From Klebsiella pneumoniae (GTDB lineage: Bacteria > Desulfobacterota > Binatia > UBA12015): a stretch of 40,536 nucleotides of DNA. Positions 25,333-33,708 of the stretch are shown here, piece by piece. The notes below the pieces were generated by a model, which was given only the letters and a program-made list of their open reading frames with translations, was not told the DNA's origin and made no database searches. How positions within the stretch are numbered: position 1 is the stretch's first letter; every line of letters starts with the position of its first letter. The stretch lies in contig CAMBZJ010000026.1 of the NCBI GenBank assembly GCA_945872365.1, positions 1 through 40,536 on the forward strand, read 5' to 3'. The translations under genes and the position numbers were made by a program.

Positions 25333-27510
25333 TCAGAAGGTCGCGCGGAGTCCGAAGAGTACGTTCAACGGACGCGTCGGGAACCCGAGCACGTCCTCGT
25401 AGGTCCGGTCGAGCAGGTTCGAGACGTTGCCGAAGGTGGTGAACGCGACCCCCGCGAGTTTCCACGGCAGCTGCCAGGCGAGTGCCAGGTCCACCCGCGC
25501 ATAGCCTGGGTTCTGCACGTATGCGCCGGTCTCCGCGTCGACGTCGGGCCGGTTGCCGGTGTAGAAGACGTCGACCCGCGCCTCGAAGGCGTCGGCGGCG
25601 GCCAGGAGCCGCGGACGACGCAGCATCGCGAAGGCGGCGAGCAGGTTGTACGGACGACGCAGGACCGGCTCGGAGGCGACCGACGACCGTATTCCCGTGT
25701 AGGTGTAGCTCGCGCCCGCGGTGAGGCCGTGCCCCAGGTCCACCGCCGGCACGACCTCGAAGCCCTGCGTGTCGACGTGACCGACGTTCTCCGGCTGGAA
25801 GACCAGGTTCTCCGGATCGACCAGCACGGTCACGATGTCATCCTTCACGCGGCGGTCGAACCAGGTGAACGAGATCGTGTAGAGGGGCGAGAAGATCTCC
25901 TGGTCGAGGCCGACGTCCCACTCACTGCTGCGCTCCGGCGCCAGGTTCGGATTGCCGAAGTCGGGAAAGTAGAGTTCGTTGAAGCTCGGTGCGCGGAAGC
26001 CCTCGGCGTAGCTCGCGCGGAGCCGGGACCCGGTGCGCTCGTAGCGCCATGCCGCGTTGGCGGCCGGAACGACGACGTCGCCGAACTGGCTGTCGTTGTC
26101 CCAGCGTATGCTGCCGATGAGCACGAGCGCGTCACCGAAGGGCCTGACCTGCTGCTGGGCAAAGACACCGTAGTCGTTCCGACCGACGTCGAACGACGTG
26201 TAGTACGGGTCGCCGGAGACGAACAGCGAGTCGACGGTTGCGGTGCGACGGATGTACTGGAAGCCCAGTGTCGTGACCGACCACTTGCGCCAGGCGTAGT
26301 TCGCCTGCGCGTCGCCCTGAATCGTCGCCGTGGGGATGCTCGAGCGGGTCTCGGCCGGGTTCAGCCCGTCGGGTGGGTCGGCATAGCGGGCGTCGTCCTG
26401 CACGTAGGCGCCGTCGACCCGGTAGGAGAGACCCTCGAGCGGCGCGTCCTCCCAGCCGACCTTGCCGAACCAGAAGTCCTCGTCATACCTCGCGTTGGGG
26501 TCGAGCACGCCGAGGTAGTTGTTCGCGTTCTGGAGTCCGACGTGGGAGCGGATGTAGTGGCCGATCGCGTAGAGGTCGCCGGTCTCGGTCGGACGCCAGT
26601 CGCCGCGCAGCGAGGCGGTCGTGAGATCGAAGGCGGTGTTGTGGACGGTGCGCGTCCCCTCCGCATCCAGCGGGATCCCGGGTCCGAAGCCGGCCGTTCC
26701 GTAGTGCGTCGCCGCGCCGGCGAGTCCGAAGCCGCCTCGCTCGGCCGAGAACGTGGCCGCCTCCCGATCGGTGTCGCCGTTGCCGCCGGCCCCGGAGATC
26801 ATCCCGCCGCCGTTGCCGACGCCTTGGCGGGTGATGAAGTTCACCACACCGCCGATCGCCTCGGAGCCGTAGAGGCTGCCGCCCCCGCCGCGCAGCACCT
26901 CGACGCGGTCGAAGGGCTCCGGCACCAGGTTCGCATAGTTGAAGGCGCCGAAGGTGCCTGCGTTCACCTGCACGCCGTCGATCAGGGTCAGCACCTGGTC
27001 GGGGTCGCTGCCCCGGATGTTGACGCTCGTCTGCGCGCCGAGTTCGCCCGTCTGCTGCACCTGCACGCCGGTCGCCTGGCGCAGGATGTCGCTGATCATG
27101 GGCTGCTCGCGCGATTGCATGTCCTCGCTGGTCAGCACCTCGACCGTCTGCGGCATGTCCGCAAGCGGCTCGCGGATGCGCGTCGCCGTCACCACATAGG
27201 TTTCGAGACGATCGGAGGAGCGCGATCCTTCGGCGACCGGTGCGAGCGGGATGTCCTGCGCGTGGGCACGCGCGGCGGTCGCCACGACCGCGAGCAGGCC
27301 GATCCATGCACCGCGGCCGTCGCCGATGCAGCCGCCGGCGCGACGGGCCTTCGCCGCGCGACGCCGCTTCGCCGCCGCGACGTCAGCCCGCCGACTCGGT
27401 CCCGACGTCTGCGCGGACGGGCCTCCATGCGCCCCGTCCCTGTTTCCGAATCCCCGTGCCGCGGACGGGTGCGCATGCAGCCCGTCCTCCCTTCCAAATT
27501 CCCGCTCCAT
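25333..27510 (-). CDS. btuB: TonB-dependent outer-membrane receptor, BtuB-like (cobalamin/corrinoid uptake)
   Basis: 725 aa. After a long basic N-region, a hydrophobic segment (WIGLLAVVATAA) ends at a type I signal cleavage site (RAHA/QD). The TonB box follows as ETYVVTATR, then the plug domain (MPQTVEVLTSEDM, VNIRGSDPDQVLTLIDGVQV, VEVLRGGGGSLYGSEAIGGVVNF), then a beta-barrel ending in the C-terminal Phe of LFGLRATF. The plug sequence matches the cobalamin-receptor subgroup, and an upstream cobalamin riboswitch supports B12 uptake. ATG 27510 follows GGAAGGGG by 9 bases. The roughly 60-residue basic stretch before the hydrophobic core is unusually long for a signal peptide, but no better in-frame start exists. 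No BtuCDF transporter genes adjoin it. Confidence 0.92.
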   Translation of the reverse strand: MEREFGREDGLHAHPSAARGFGNRDGAHGGPSAQTSGPSRRADVAAAKRRRAAKARRAGGCIGDGRGAWIGLLAVVATAARAHAQDIPLAPVAEGSRSSDRLETYVVTATRIREPLADMPQTVEVLTSEDMQSREQPMISDILRQATGVQVQQTGELGAQTSVNIRGSDPDQVLTLIDGVQVNAGTFGAFNYANLVPEPFDRVEVLRGGGGSLYGSEAIGGVVNFITRQGVGNGGGMISGAGGNGDTDREAATFSAERGGFGLAGAATHYGTAGFGPGIPLDAEGTRTVHNTAFDLTTASLRGDWRPTETGDLYAIGHYIRSHVGLQNANNYLGVLDPNARYDEDFWFGKVGWEDAPLEGLSYRVDGAYVQDDARYADPPDGLNPAETRSSIPTATIQGDAQANYAWRKWSVTTLGFQYIRRTATVDSLFVSGDPYYTSFDVGRNDYGVFAQQQVRPFGDALVLIGSIRWDNDSQFGDVVVPAANAAWRYERTGSRLRASYAEGFRAPSFNELYFPDFGNPNLAPERSSEWDVGLDQEIFSPLYTISFTWFDRRVKDDIVTVLVDPENLVFQPENVGHVDTQGFEVVPAVDLGHGLTAGASYTYTGIRSSVASEPVLRRPYNLLAAFAMLRRPRLLAAADAFEARVDVFYTGNRPDVDAETGAYVQNPGYARVDLALAWQLPWKLAGVAFTTFGNVSNLLDRTYEDVLGFPTRPLNVLFGLRATF

Positions 27511-27721
27511 GACAAGATGCCCCTTCCCCCCGGCGGCCTCGACCGCGCGCGAGGCGGCCCGGGGTGCGGACGTGGGGTGCGAGACACCGGGGACGGGGAG
27601 CGGGTCCGTGATCGCGAAGCGCGGCCACGCCGGAAACCGGCGGCCTCGATCCGGCGAGCGGATCCCCTCTTCGACACACGGACATGCGTTCCTCCTCCTC
27701 CGAGAGGCTCACACTTGCATC

Positions 27722-27890
27722 CGGTCGGGCAGGTCTCCTGGCTCGGGGATCCACCTCGTCGTCACGCCTTCCCACCGGTTTCACCGGCAGTGGCTCATTG
27801 TGACGCGAGTCCCCCCTTACAGTTGCGGGGCAGCAGGGGCTTCACACCCCTTTCCCTTTTCACCCTCTTCCCGAGGGCACCCGATCGGCT
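27722..27890 (-). promoter_or_regulatory. Cobalamin (AdoCbl-class) riboswitch
   Basis: On the minus strand the conserved cobalamin-riboswitch elements occur in the right order: GGGTGCCC (27882-27875), AGGGTGAAAAGGGAA (27866-27852), CCGCAACTGTAAGG (27828-27815), the B12 box GAGCCACTG (27796-27788), GGGAAGGCGTG (27773-27763) and AGGAGACCTGCC (27739-27728). It lies about 210 bases before the btuB start, with the expression platform in between. High cobalamin is expected to switch off receptor synthesis. Confidence 0.93.
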
Positions 27891-27960
27891 CGAACGCTGG
27901 GGGGTACACCCCCTCCGCGGTCGCGTCAATCGCGACGACGCGGGCGCATGGTTCGCGGGC

Positions 27961-28356
27961 TCATGGGCGCCGCCAGGCCGCGCGCGCGAGCAGGAACCAG
28001 CCGGCGATGAAAGCCAGGCCGCCGAGCGGCGTGATCGCACCGAGCCAGCGTAGCCCGGTGAACGCGAGCGCATAGAGGCTTCCGCAGAACACCGCGATGC
28101 CGAGGGCGAAGCAGGCGGCCGCCGCGCCGGTGCCGTCGTCGCGCGCCGCTCCGCGCGACTGCGCCCCGACCATGGCGAGCAGCCCCGCGAGGACGAGCGC
28201 AATCGCGTGGTAAAGCTGATAGCGGACGGCGACCTCGAAGACCTCGAGCAGGTCGGGCGACAGCCGGCCGCGCAGGCCGTGGGCGCCGAAAGCGCCGAAC
28301 ACGACGCCGAGCCCGGCGAGTACCGATCCGAGAGCCACGATCCGCCTGCCTTCCAT
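27961..28356 (-). CDS. DUF423 family small membrane protein
   Basis: 131 aa with four hydrophobic segments. Family features: GVVFGAFGAHGLRGRLSP near the N-terminus, VRYQLYHAIALVLAGL, and ITPLGGLAFIAGWFLL at the C-terminus. DUF423 (YgdD-like) proteins are inner-membrane proteins of unknown function. ATG 28356 follows GGAG by 8 bases; the frame continues upstream but that part overlaps the crotonase gene in an unrelated frame. It lies 67 bases after the crotonase gene on the same strand. Confidence 0.88.
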   Translation of the reverse strand: MEGRRIVALGSVLAGLGVVFGAFGAHGLRGRLSPDLLEVFEVAVRYQLYHAIALVLAGLLAMVGAQSRGAARDDGTGAAAACFALGIAVFCGSLYALAFTGLRWLGAITPLGGLAFIAGWFLLARAAWRRP

Positions 28357-28423
28357 CGACGTTCTCCTCGCTACGCGACACGCCCCGGCGCTTCCGCGTG
28401 CCGAACCGCGGGCCGGGACCTGG

Positions 28424-29236
28424 TCATTCGCCGCGGAACGACGGCTTGCGCTTCTCGACGAAGGCGCGCACGCCCTCGGCGGCATCCTCCGACTTCGAGA
28501 GGACCGTCTGGGCGAGTGCCTCGAGGTCCAGCAACTGGCGAAGCGTCTGCTCCGACCCATGGTAGACGGTTAGTTTCGACATCGCGAGCGCACCCGCCGG
28601 CTGGCGGGCGATGCGCCGGACGAGATCAGCCGTCGCGTCGCGAAACGTCTCGTCGGGGAAGATCCGGTTGACGAGTCCCAGGCCCAGCGCCTCCTGCGCC
28701 CCGAAGGAGTCGCCCGTCCAGAGCAGCTCGAAGGTGCGCGCCGTCCCGAGCAGGCGGGGCAGGAAATACGCACCGCCGAAGTCGGGCTGCAGCCCGACGC
28801 GCAGGAAGGGCACCGCGAAGGTCGCGCTCGCCGTCGCCAGGCGCATGTCGCAGGCGAGCGCGATCACCAGGCCGGCGCCGATCGCGGGGCCGTTGATCGC
28901 GGCGACGATCGGCTTGGGGGTCTCGCGGAAGCGCTGGATCGCGCGGCTCATCCGGAGCAGCTCGCGCGAGCGCCGGACCGATCCGTGCGCGAGCCGCTCG
29001 CCCATGGTCTTCAGATCGCCGCCGGAGCAGAAGACGTCGCCCGCGCCGGTGACGACGAAGGCCTTCACGGCGGGATCCGCCGCCCCCTCGTCGAGCCGCT
29101 CCTCGAAGGCGCGCCAGTCCGGAGGCATGACCGCGTTGCGCTTGTCGGGCCGGTCGAGAAGCAGGGTCGCGATGCCGTCGCCGTCGACCGCGTAGCGCAC
29201 GCCGGTGCCCGCGGATTCCCGATCGGCGACGCTCAT
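28424..29236 (-). CDS. Enoyl-CoA hydratase/isomerase family protein, PaaG-like
   Basis: 270 aa from ATG 29236, with AGG 5 bases upstream; a GTG two codons earlier is possible. Crotonase fold motifs: LLLDRPDKRNAVM, the oxyanion loop FCSGGDLKTMG and NGPAIGAGLVIALACDMRLA. The two catalytic Glu residues of true hydratases are missing: the first position is Val in GAGLVIAL and the second is Phe in VPFLRVGL. Instead GLQPDFGGAYFLPRL carries an Asp as in PaaG-type isomerases. This suggests double-bond or ring isomerisation of an acyl-CoA rather than hydration. The stand-alone context gives no substrate. Confidence 0.85.
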   Translation of the reverse strand: MSVADRESAGTGVRYAVDGDGIATLLLDRPDKRNAVMPPDWRAFEERLDEGAADPAVKAFVVTGAGDVFCSGGDLKTMGERLAHGSVRRSRELLRMSRAIQRFRETPKPIVAAINGPAIGAGLVIALACDMRLATASATFAVPFLRVGLQPDFGGAYFLPRLLGTARTFELLWTGDSFGAQEALGLGLVNRIFPDETFRDATADLVRRIARQPAGALAMSKLTVYHGSEQTLRQLLDLEALAQTVLSKSEDAAEGVRAFVEKRKPSFRGE

Positions 29237-29315
29237 GGACACCTGCGCTATCGCCGGCGACCGGCACAGGCAAGCGGAGCGAGTGCCGCTGCTCCCGGAC
29301 CGGGCTCACCCCGGT

Positions 29316-29570
29316 TCAGTCCGGACGCAGGACGACGGCCTCGTCGGCCGCAAGGCGCCCGTCGAACGCGGCGCCGGCTTGCGTCCGATGCGTGCCCGCT
29401 TCGACTCGCCAGTCGCCGACCAGGGCGATCGTCCGCGGCGCGGGGGCGAAGTTCACCGCGCAGTGGAACGCGCCGGGCCCGGAGTAGTCGGACATCTCGT
29501 GGGGGGCGACGAGGAAGACCTCGCCATCCAGCATCGGCGTATGCGCATAGCCGTCGACGAGACGGCGCAA
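29316..29570 (-). CDS. Short ORF resembling a C-terminal beta-sandwich of a GH13-type enzyme (possible remnant)
   Basis: 84 aa from TTG 29570. The sequence GAFHCAVNFAPAPRTIALVGDWRVEAG followed by FDGRLAADEAVVLRPD resembles the final all-beta domain of alpha-amylase-family hydrolases (DUF3459-like). No catalytic domain precedes it: the upstream frame is open only to the end of the DUF882 gene and contains no recognisable motif. It may be a remnant of a deleted gene or a stand-alone small protein. The likeness is by eye only. Confidence 0.4.
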   Translation of the reverse strand: MRRLVDGYAHTPMLDGEVFLVAPHEMSDYSGPGAFHCAVNFAPAPRTIALVGDWRVEAGTHRTQAGAAFDGRLAADEAVVLRPD

Positions 29571-29636
29571 GGCGGATCGCCCTTGGCCGGCGCGGCCCCG
29601 ACCCCGACGACTTCGACGACGGGCGACAACCGACTC

Positions 29637-30737
29637 TCAGGCGCGACCGCTCGCGCCGCCCGGGGCGGGCGCGACCGGTGCCCGGATCTCGACCGGGTTG
29701 CTCTCGATCGTCACAGGTGTGGCCTCGAGCCGCGCTTCGCAGGTGTGCAGCAGGATGCGCCCGCGCACCGGCGCGCCGCGGACGGCGGACGCGGCGCGCG
29801 CCGACTCGGCGATCGCGAAGCGGATCGGCGGCGCCGGGTCGCCCTCGGCGAACTCCATGCAGTCCCCGCCGCCCGTCGGCGTCTCCGGCGAAAGTTCGAG
29901 CGGAACGACCGGGGCGCCGGCCGCCGCTTCGCGCTCCTGCGGCGCAAACTCCGCGCGGCGGGAGATGCGGATCGGCCGCAGCGTGACCGAGTGCAGTTGG
30001 ACGATCGCGCCGTCGAGCCGGTCGTAGCGGTCGAAGTCGGTGCGGGCGATGACCCGCGCGTTGCCGCGCGAGAGGTTCTCCTTCACGCGCGAGGTCGTCT
30101 CCTCCCAGAAGCGCGGCTTGCCGACGTCGAGATGGACGAAGCTCGACGACTGGTAGTAGCCGGTGCCGCAGCACTCGAGTTCGCGGACGTCGAGCCAGAG
30201 GGCGCGCTGGTCGATGCCGTCGAAGTGCAGGTCGGAGGCCATCCCCTCGGTGTGCATCGAGGCGCGTGCGGCCTGTCCGCCGCGGGCGATGATCGCCGCG
30301 TTGTACTCGCCGCTGCGGTAACCGGACATGAGCATCGTCCTCGTCGGGCGGTGCCGGTCCTGCAGGAAGTCGATCGTCTCGACGAGCCGCAGCGAGACCC
30401 GCGTGCGCCGGTCGTCGCCGCGCGAACGGAAGAACTCGTCGATGCGCGCGATCGCGGCCGGGTCGTAGCCGCCGTCGGGACGGCGGTAGCGGACGTTCAG
30501 CTTCTCGCCGGTATGCCCGTTCTCCAGAGCGATCGCTCCGTCGCCGGAAACGAGGAATCGCCGGGACGGGTCGGAGGCGACCGTCGGACCGCCGGGCGAG
30601 GCGACGACCCGCGGAGGCGCCGGGACCGGCGCGTTCCGGGCGGCGGAGGCGCAACCCGGCACGGGTGCCGTGATGGCGGCGAGCAGCACCGCGGCGAGCG
30701 CCGCGCGCCGGTGTCGGACCCGTTGCGTTCGAGGCAT
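29637..30737 (-). CDS. DUF882/YcbK-like M15-type peptidase lipoprotein
   Basis: 366 aa. ATG 30737 follows GGGGAGG by 4-5 bases. The signal peptide ends at a Cys in APVPGC, so it is probably a lipoprotein. The segment GHTGEKLNVRYRRPDGGYD leads into the M15-like zinc site: SGYRSGEYNAAI, SMHTEGMASDLHFDG and SSSFVHLDVGKPRFW, supplying His, Asp and His. This family trims peptidoglycan peptides or shares the D,D-carboxypeptidase fold. The C-terminal 150 residues form an extra region (MEFAEGDPAPPIRFAI, then GRILLHTCEARLEA) that is not part of the usual short YcbK protein and is probably a beta-rich appendage of unknown role. Confidence 0.82.
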   Translation of the reverse strand: MPRTQRVRHRRAALAAVLLAAITAPVPGCASAARNAPVPAPPRVVASPGGPTVASDPSRRFLVSGDGAIALENGHTGEKLNVRYRRPDGGYDPAAIARIDEFFRSRGDDRRTRVSLRLVETIDFLQDRHRPTRTMLMSGYRSGEYNAAIIARGGQAARASMHTEGMASDLHFDGIDQRALWLDVRELECCGTGYYQSSSFVHLDVGKPRFWEETTSRVKENLSRGNARVIARTDFDRYDRLDGAIVQLHSVTLRPIRISRRAEFAPQEREAAAGAPVVPLELSPETPTGGGDCMEFAEGDPAPPIRFAIAESARAASAVRGAPVRGRILLHTCEARLEATPVTIESNPVEIRAPVAPAPGGASGRA

Positions 30738-30850
30738 GCATCCTCCCCGCCGTCCCCGTAGCGGCGGGAAGTGCCGGAGTCGAGCCGGCCACCGGCGCGG
30801 GTGCCACCGGGCCGATCCGCTTCCGCGGCCGGACGTGGTAGGAGATCAGG

Positions 30851-31261
30851 ATGCATCCGTGCGATCTGTGCAACTCGGCGATCATCGCCCGGATCGCACT
30901 CCTCGGCGAGCGTAGCGACCGTCGCGTCTGGCTGTGCGCCGAGTGCGGTGGCCGATTCGAGGACCATGCACTCGCCCCGGAGGAGTTGCGCACGCTCGCC
31001 GGTCTCGCCTCGCGGCGTCATGGCCAATGCGATTGGTGCGCCGAGCGCCCGCCGGCCGCCCAGGTCCGGGTACCCGGCGTCGACGGGCGGGTCTTCGCCT
31101 TCGAACTCTGCGAGTCCTGCGCGCGCTCCGCGCGCGAGGAAGCCGGCGGACGGATCCTCCACGGACAGGCGGCCCGCGAGGGCGATGTCGCGGTGGATCC
31201 CCGCTACGAGCGGGCGCTCGAGGTCGACCGCCGTCGCCGGGAGTTCCGGCTCGTGAAGTAG
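30851..31261 (+). CDS. Double zinc-ribbon-like protein of unknown function
   Basis: 136 aa. ATG 30851 follows AGGAG by about 6 bases. Four CxxC pairs stand at residues 4/7, 29/32, 60/63 and 87/90, giving two similar four-cysteine modules separated by about 55 residues, most likely two structural zinc sites from an internal duplication. The C-terminus is charged (RALEVDRRRREFRLVK). There is no signal peptide or membrane segment. It diverges from the DUF882 gene and precedes the acyl-CoA dehydrogenase operon by 89 bases. I do not recognise a specific function. Confidence 0.7.
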   Translation: MHPCDLCNSAIIARIALLGERSDRRVWLCAECGGRFEDHALAPEELRTLAGLASRRHGQCDWCAERPPAAQVRVPGVDGRVFAFELCESCARSAREEAGGRILHGQAAREGDVAVDPRYERALEVDRRRREFRLVK

Positions 31262-31350
31262 CTCGCGACGCAGCCCGTCCGGGCGCAGACCCGGCAGCGG
31301 CGAACGGCCGGCCGCTTGACCCTTCGGCTCGGCGAGGCGATACCGGCGCG

Positions 31351-32544
31351 ATGGACCTATCGTTCGCCAAGGAAGACGAGGACTACCGGCGCGAAGTGCG
31401 CGCCTGGTTGCGCAGGAATCTCCCCAAGCGCTCAGAGGACGCCGAGGGCGGCGAACTTACGCTCGGCGATCCGCGGCGCATCGCCGAGGCGAAGGCCTGG
31501 CAGCGCAAGTTGCACGAGGCCGGCTACGTCGCGACCGGCTGGCCGAAGGAGTACGGCGGCCAGGGCGCGAGTCTGGTCCGTCAATCGATCCTGAACGAGG
31601 AGATGGTGCTCTCCCGCGCTCCCGCGGCGATCGGGATGATGGGCCTCCAGATGCTCGGGCCAACGCTGATCAACCTCGGCACCGACGAGCAGAAGCAGCG
31701 CCACCTGCCGCACATCCTGACCGCCGAGGAACTCTGGTGCCAGGGCTACTCGGAGCCGGGCTCGGGCTCCGACCTCGCCTCGCTCAAGACGCGGGCCGAG
31801 ATCGACGGTGATTTCTTCGTCGTGAACGGCCAGAAGGTCTGGACCTCGACCGCGCAGTTCGCCGACTGGATGTTCTGCCTGGTGCGCACCGACCCCGCGG
31901 CGCCCAAGCACAAGGGCATCTCCTACCTGCTCGTCGACATGCGCAGCCCCGGCATCACGGTGCGACCACTCGTCCAGATGACCGGACAGGCGGGCTTCAA
32001 CGAGGTCTTCTTCGACAACGTCCGGGTGTCCCGCCGCAACCTGGTGGGAAAGCTGAACGAGGGCTGGCTCGTGGCGAACGCGACGCTGAGCCACGAGCGC
32101 AACATGCTCGCGAGCACGACCCGCACCCAGCAACTCATGGGCGATCTCCTGCGGCTCGCCAAGCAGCGTTCGCGCGACGGCGCGCCGGTGCTGCGCGATC
32201 CGGTCGCCCGACAGCATCTCGCCGACCTGCAGATCCGCGTCGAGGCGATGAAGTACCACTCGCTCAGGCAGCTCTCCGACGGCATCCACGGCCGCCCCGC
32301 GGGCATCGGCGCCTCGGTCAACAAGCTCGTGACCACCGAGCTGAACCACGACATCTGCGCCGCCGCGCTCGAGATCCTGGGCTCGCACGCGGGCCTGCTC
32401 AAGACGAGCCCGCACGTCGAGGCCCGCGGCGTCTGGCCGACCGACTGGATGTTCACGCTCGGCATGATCATCGGCGGGGGCACCTCGCAGATCCAGAAGA
32501 ACATCATCGCCGAGCGCGGGCTCGGCATGCCCAGGGGGGCCTGA
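31351..32544 (+). CDS. Acyl-CoA dehydrogenase family protein (first of a pair)
   Basis: 397 aa. N-terminal helical domain with GWPKEYGGQGAS, middle beta-domain with the FAD/substrate motif CQGYSEPGSGSDLASLKTRAE and GQKVWTSTAQFADW, and a C-terminal helical domain. The usual catalytic Glu near the C-terminus (EGT) is replaced: the sequence reads GGGTSQIQKNII at 375-386. It is followed after 27 bases by a second dehydrogenase gene of different sequence. Adjacent unlike pairs are known to form alpha2-beta2 enzymes for steroid side-chain CoA esters, so this may be one half of such an enzyme. The substrate is not determined. Confidence 0.9.
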   Translation: MDLSFAKEDEDYRREVRAWLRRNLPKRSEDAEGGELTLGDPRRIAEAKAWQRKLHEAGYVATGWPKEYGGQGASLVRQSILNEEMVLSRAPAAIGMMGLQMLGPTLINLGTDEQKQRHLPHILTAEELWCQGYSEPGSGSDLASLKTRAEIDGDFFVVNGQKVWTSTAQFADWMFCLVRTDPAAPKHKGISYLLVDMRSPGITVRPLVQMTGQAGFNEVFFDNVRVSRRNLVGKLNEGWLVANATLSHERNMLASTTRTQQLMGDLLRLAKQRSRDGAPVLRDPVARQHLADLQIRVEAMKYHSLRQLSDGIHGRPAGIGASVNKLVTTELNHDICAAALEILGSHAGLLKTSPHVEARGVWPTDWMFTLGMIIGGGTSQIQKNIIAERGLGMPRGA

Positions 32545-32571
32545 GTCCCGCGAGGGGCCCGGGCGATCGCC

Positions 32572-33708
32572 GTGGATTTCGGACTCACCGCCGACCAGCA
32601 GATGCTCGCCGAGACGGCGCGGCAGTTCCTCGCGGCCGAAGCGACGCCGCGCACCGTGCGCCGCATCGCCGACGACCCGCAAGGCTTCTCCCCGGAACTG
32701 AACCGCAAGGTCGCCGAGCAGGGATGGCCGGGGCTCCTCGTTCCCGAGAGCCTCGGTGGGCTCGGTCTCGGTCTGCTCGATGCCGCCGTGCTTCTGGGCG
32801 AACTCGGCCGCAGTCTCGCGCCGGTGCCCTTTCTCTCCTCCGGAGTTCTCGCGACGTCGCTCCTGCTCTCCGCGGGATCGACCGCACAGAAGAAGGCCTG
32901 GCTGCCGCGCCTCGCCTCGGGCGAGTTGACCGCGACGGTCGCCTGGCTGGAGGAGTCCGAATGGCTCGACCCGGCCGGCGTCACCCTGCGCGCACGCCGC
33001 GCCCGCGACCGGCTGCGCCTCTCGGGCGCCAAGCGGTTCGTCGTCGACGCGCAGGTCGCCGACCTGCTCATCGTCGCTGCCCGTACCGGCGCCGGCAGCG
33101 GACCCGCGGGGGTGACGCTGCTCTTGGTCCCGCGCGACACCCCGGGGATCACCGTCGTCCCGCTGCCGTCGATCGACCGGACCCGGCGCTTCTTCGAGGT
33201 TGCCTTCGACGACGTCGCGATCGACACCGCGCAGGTGCTCGGCGCCGAGGGCAAGGGCTGGCGTCCGCTGGAGAACCTGCTCGACGTCGCCTGCGTCGCG
33301 ATCGCCGCAGAGAGCCAGGGTGGTGCCGAGCGCGCGCTCGAAATGGCCGTCGAGTACTCGAAGGTCCGCGAGCAGTTCGGGCGGCCGATCGGCAGCTTCC
33401 AGGCGGTGAAGCACATGGCGGCGGAGTGCCTCGCCGAGATCGAGCCATCGCGCTCGCTCGTCTGGTACGCGGCGTGGGCGCAGCAGGAAATCCCCAGGGA
33501 CGCCTCCCGCGCAGCCTCGATGGCGAAGGCGCGGCTCGGCGAGGTCTACTCGCGGGTGACCAACACCGCCGTGCAGATGCACGGCGGAATCGGGTTCACC
33601 TGGGAGCACGACATGCACTTCTGGTTCAAGCGCGCGAAGCAGAACGAGATGTGGTTCGGCGCGCCCGCCTGGCACCGCGAGAGAGTCGCCCGGGAGTCGG
33701 GCTGGTGA
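32572..33708 (+). CDS. Acyl-CoA dehydrogenase family protein (second of a pair)
   Basis: 378 aa from GTG 32572. The N-terminal domain VDFGLTADQQMLAETARQFL, the segment GWPGLLVPESLGGLGLG, and the C-terminal flavin-contacting region SKVREQFGRPIGSFQAVKH and NTAVQMHGGIGFTWEHDMHFWFKRA are all present. The middle domain is degenerate: the serine-rich substrate motif (EPGSGSD-type) is missing, and VAWLEESEWLDP stands there. No Glu-Gly-Thr active-site motif is visible. This matches the weaker, FAD-site-deficient partner of heterotetrameric acyl-CoA dehydrogenases. Its stop overlaps the next gene (GTGA). Confidence 0.88.
   Translation: MDFGLTADQQMLAETARQFLAAEATPRTVRRIADDPQGFSPELNRKVAEQGWPGLLVPESLGGLGLGLLDAAVLLGELGRSLAPVPFLSSGVLATSLLLSAGSTAQKKAWLPRLASGELTATVAWLEESEWLDPAGVTLRARRARDRLRLSGAKRFVVDAQVADLLIVAARTGAGSGPAGVTLLLVPRDTPGITVVPLPSIDRTRRFFEVAFDDVAIDTAQVLGAEGKGWRPLENLLDVACVAIAAESQGGAERALEMAVEYSKVREQFGRPIGSFQAVKHMAAECLAEIEPSRSLVWYAAWAQQEIPRDASRAASMAKARLGEVYSRVTNTAVQMHGGIGFTWEHDMHFWFKRAKQNEMWFGAPAWHRERVARESGW

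Noticed and set aside
25729-28053. Very long plus-strand open frame (774 codons) opposite btuB and the riboswitch
   Set aside because: It has no recognisable domain and is antisense to a clear TonB receptor; long antisense frames are expected in such GC-rich coding sequence.
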